In this document: piece by piece, positions 7,287 to 7,293 of the stretch
Numbering within the stretch: the first letter of the stretch is position 1
Layout of the letters: each line of letters starts with the position of its first letter
Assembly: GCA_024640925.1 (NCBI GenBank)
Contig: JAHEEB010000194.1
Span: forward strand, 1 to 7,293
Direction of reading: 5' to 3'
Length of the DNA: 7,293 bases
From: Bacteroidota bacterium
GTDB lineage: Bacteria; Bacteroidota; Bacteroidia; Bacteroidales; UBA10428
Position numbers and translations under genes: made by a program
Notes under the pieces: generated by a model
What the model saw: the letters and a program-made list of their open reading frames with translations, nothing else
What the model was told of the DNA's origin: nothing
Databases searched by the model: none

Positions 7287-7293
7287 CAAAAAT

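Overview
The window suggests a member of the Bacteroidota. Its genes encode exported proteins with Bacteroidota-style signal peptides (MK start, Ala-X-Ala/Ser followed by Gln). There is a lipoprotein whose lipid-bearing Cys is followed by acidic residues, an Asn/Ser/Thr-rich outer-membrane beta-barrel, and no Shine-Dalgarno-like sequences before the starts. DNA is AT-rich overall. All supported genes lie on the minus strand, so the reading order is from high to low coordinates.

Layout in transcription order. (1) 7132-7293 is a leader or upstream region. Its outer part (about 7200-7293) is visibly richer in G+C and can fold into a nested imperfect hairpin; short frames are open across it, but none can be called a gene with confidence. 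(2) 5386-7131 encodes a 581-residue outer-membrane beta-barrel protein that appears to start at TTG. (3) 868-5355 encodes a giant exported beta-rich protein of about 1,495 residues. It has Gly/aromatic-rich central blocks, a Big_5/SbsA-type Ig-like module, a second module interrupted by an acidic Thr/Glu linker, and a C-terminal domain of unknown type. (4) 357-806 encodes a small Cys-containing lipoprotein. (5) 1-331 holds the first 110 codons of another small secreted protein, cut by the window edge. Gaps between genes are about 30, 61 (37 if the earlier lipoprotein start is used) and 25 bases, with no terminator seen, so one operon is plausible.

No enzymatic function can be read from any of the genes. 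Every product carries an export signal, so the locus most likely builds something at the outer membrane or cell surface. The barrel and giant protein form the core pair, and the two small AT-rich genes look like accessory cargo. The barrel-plus-giant pairing recalls, but is not the same as, PorP/SprF with a giant type IX secretion substrate. The plus strand carries only antisense shadows of these genes.
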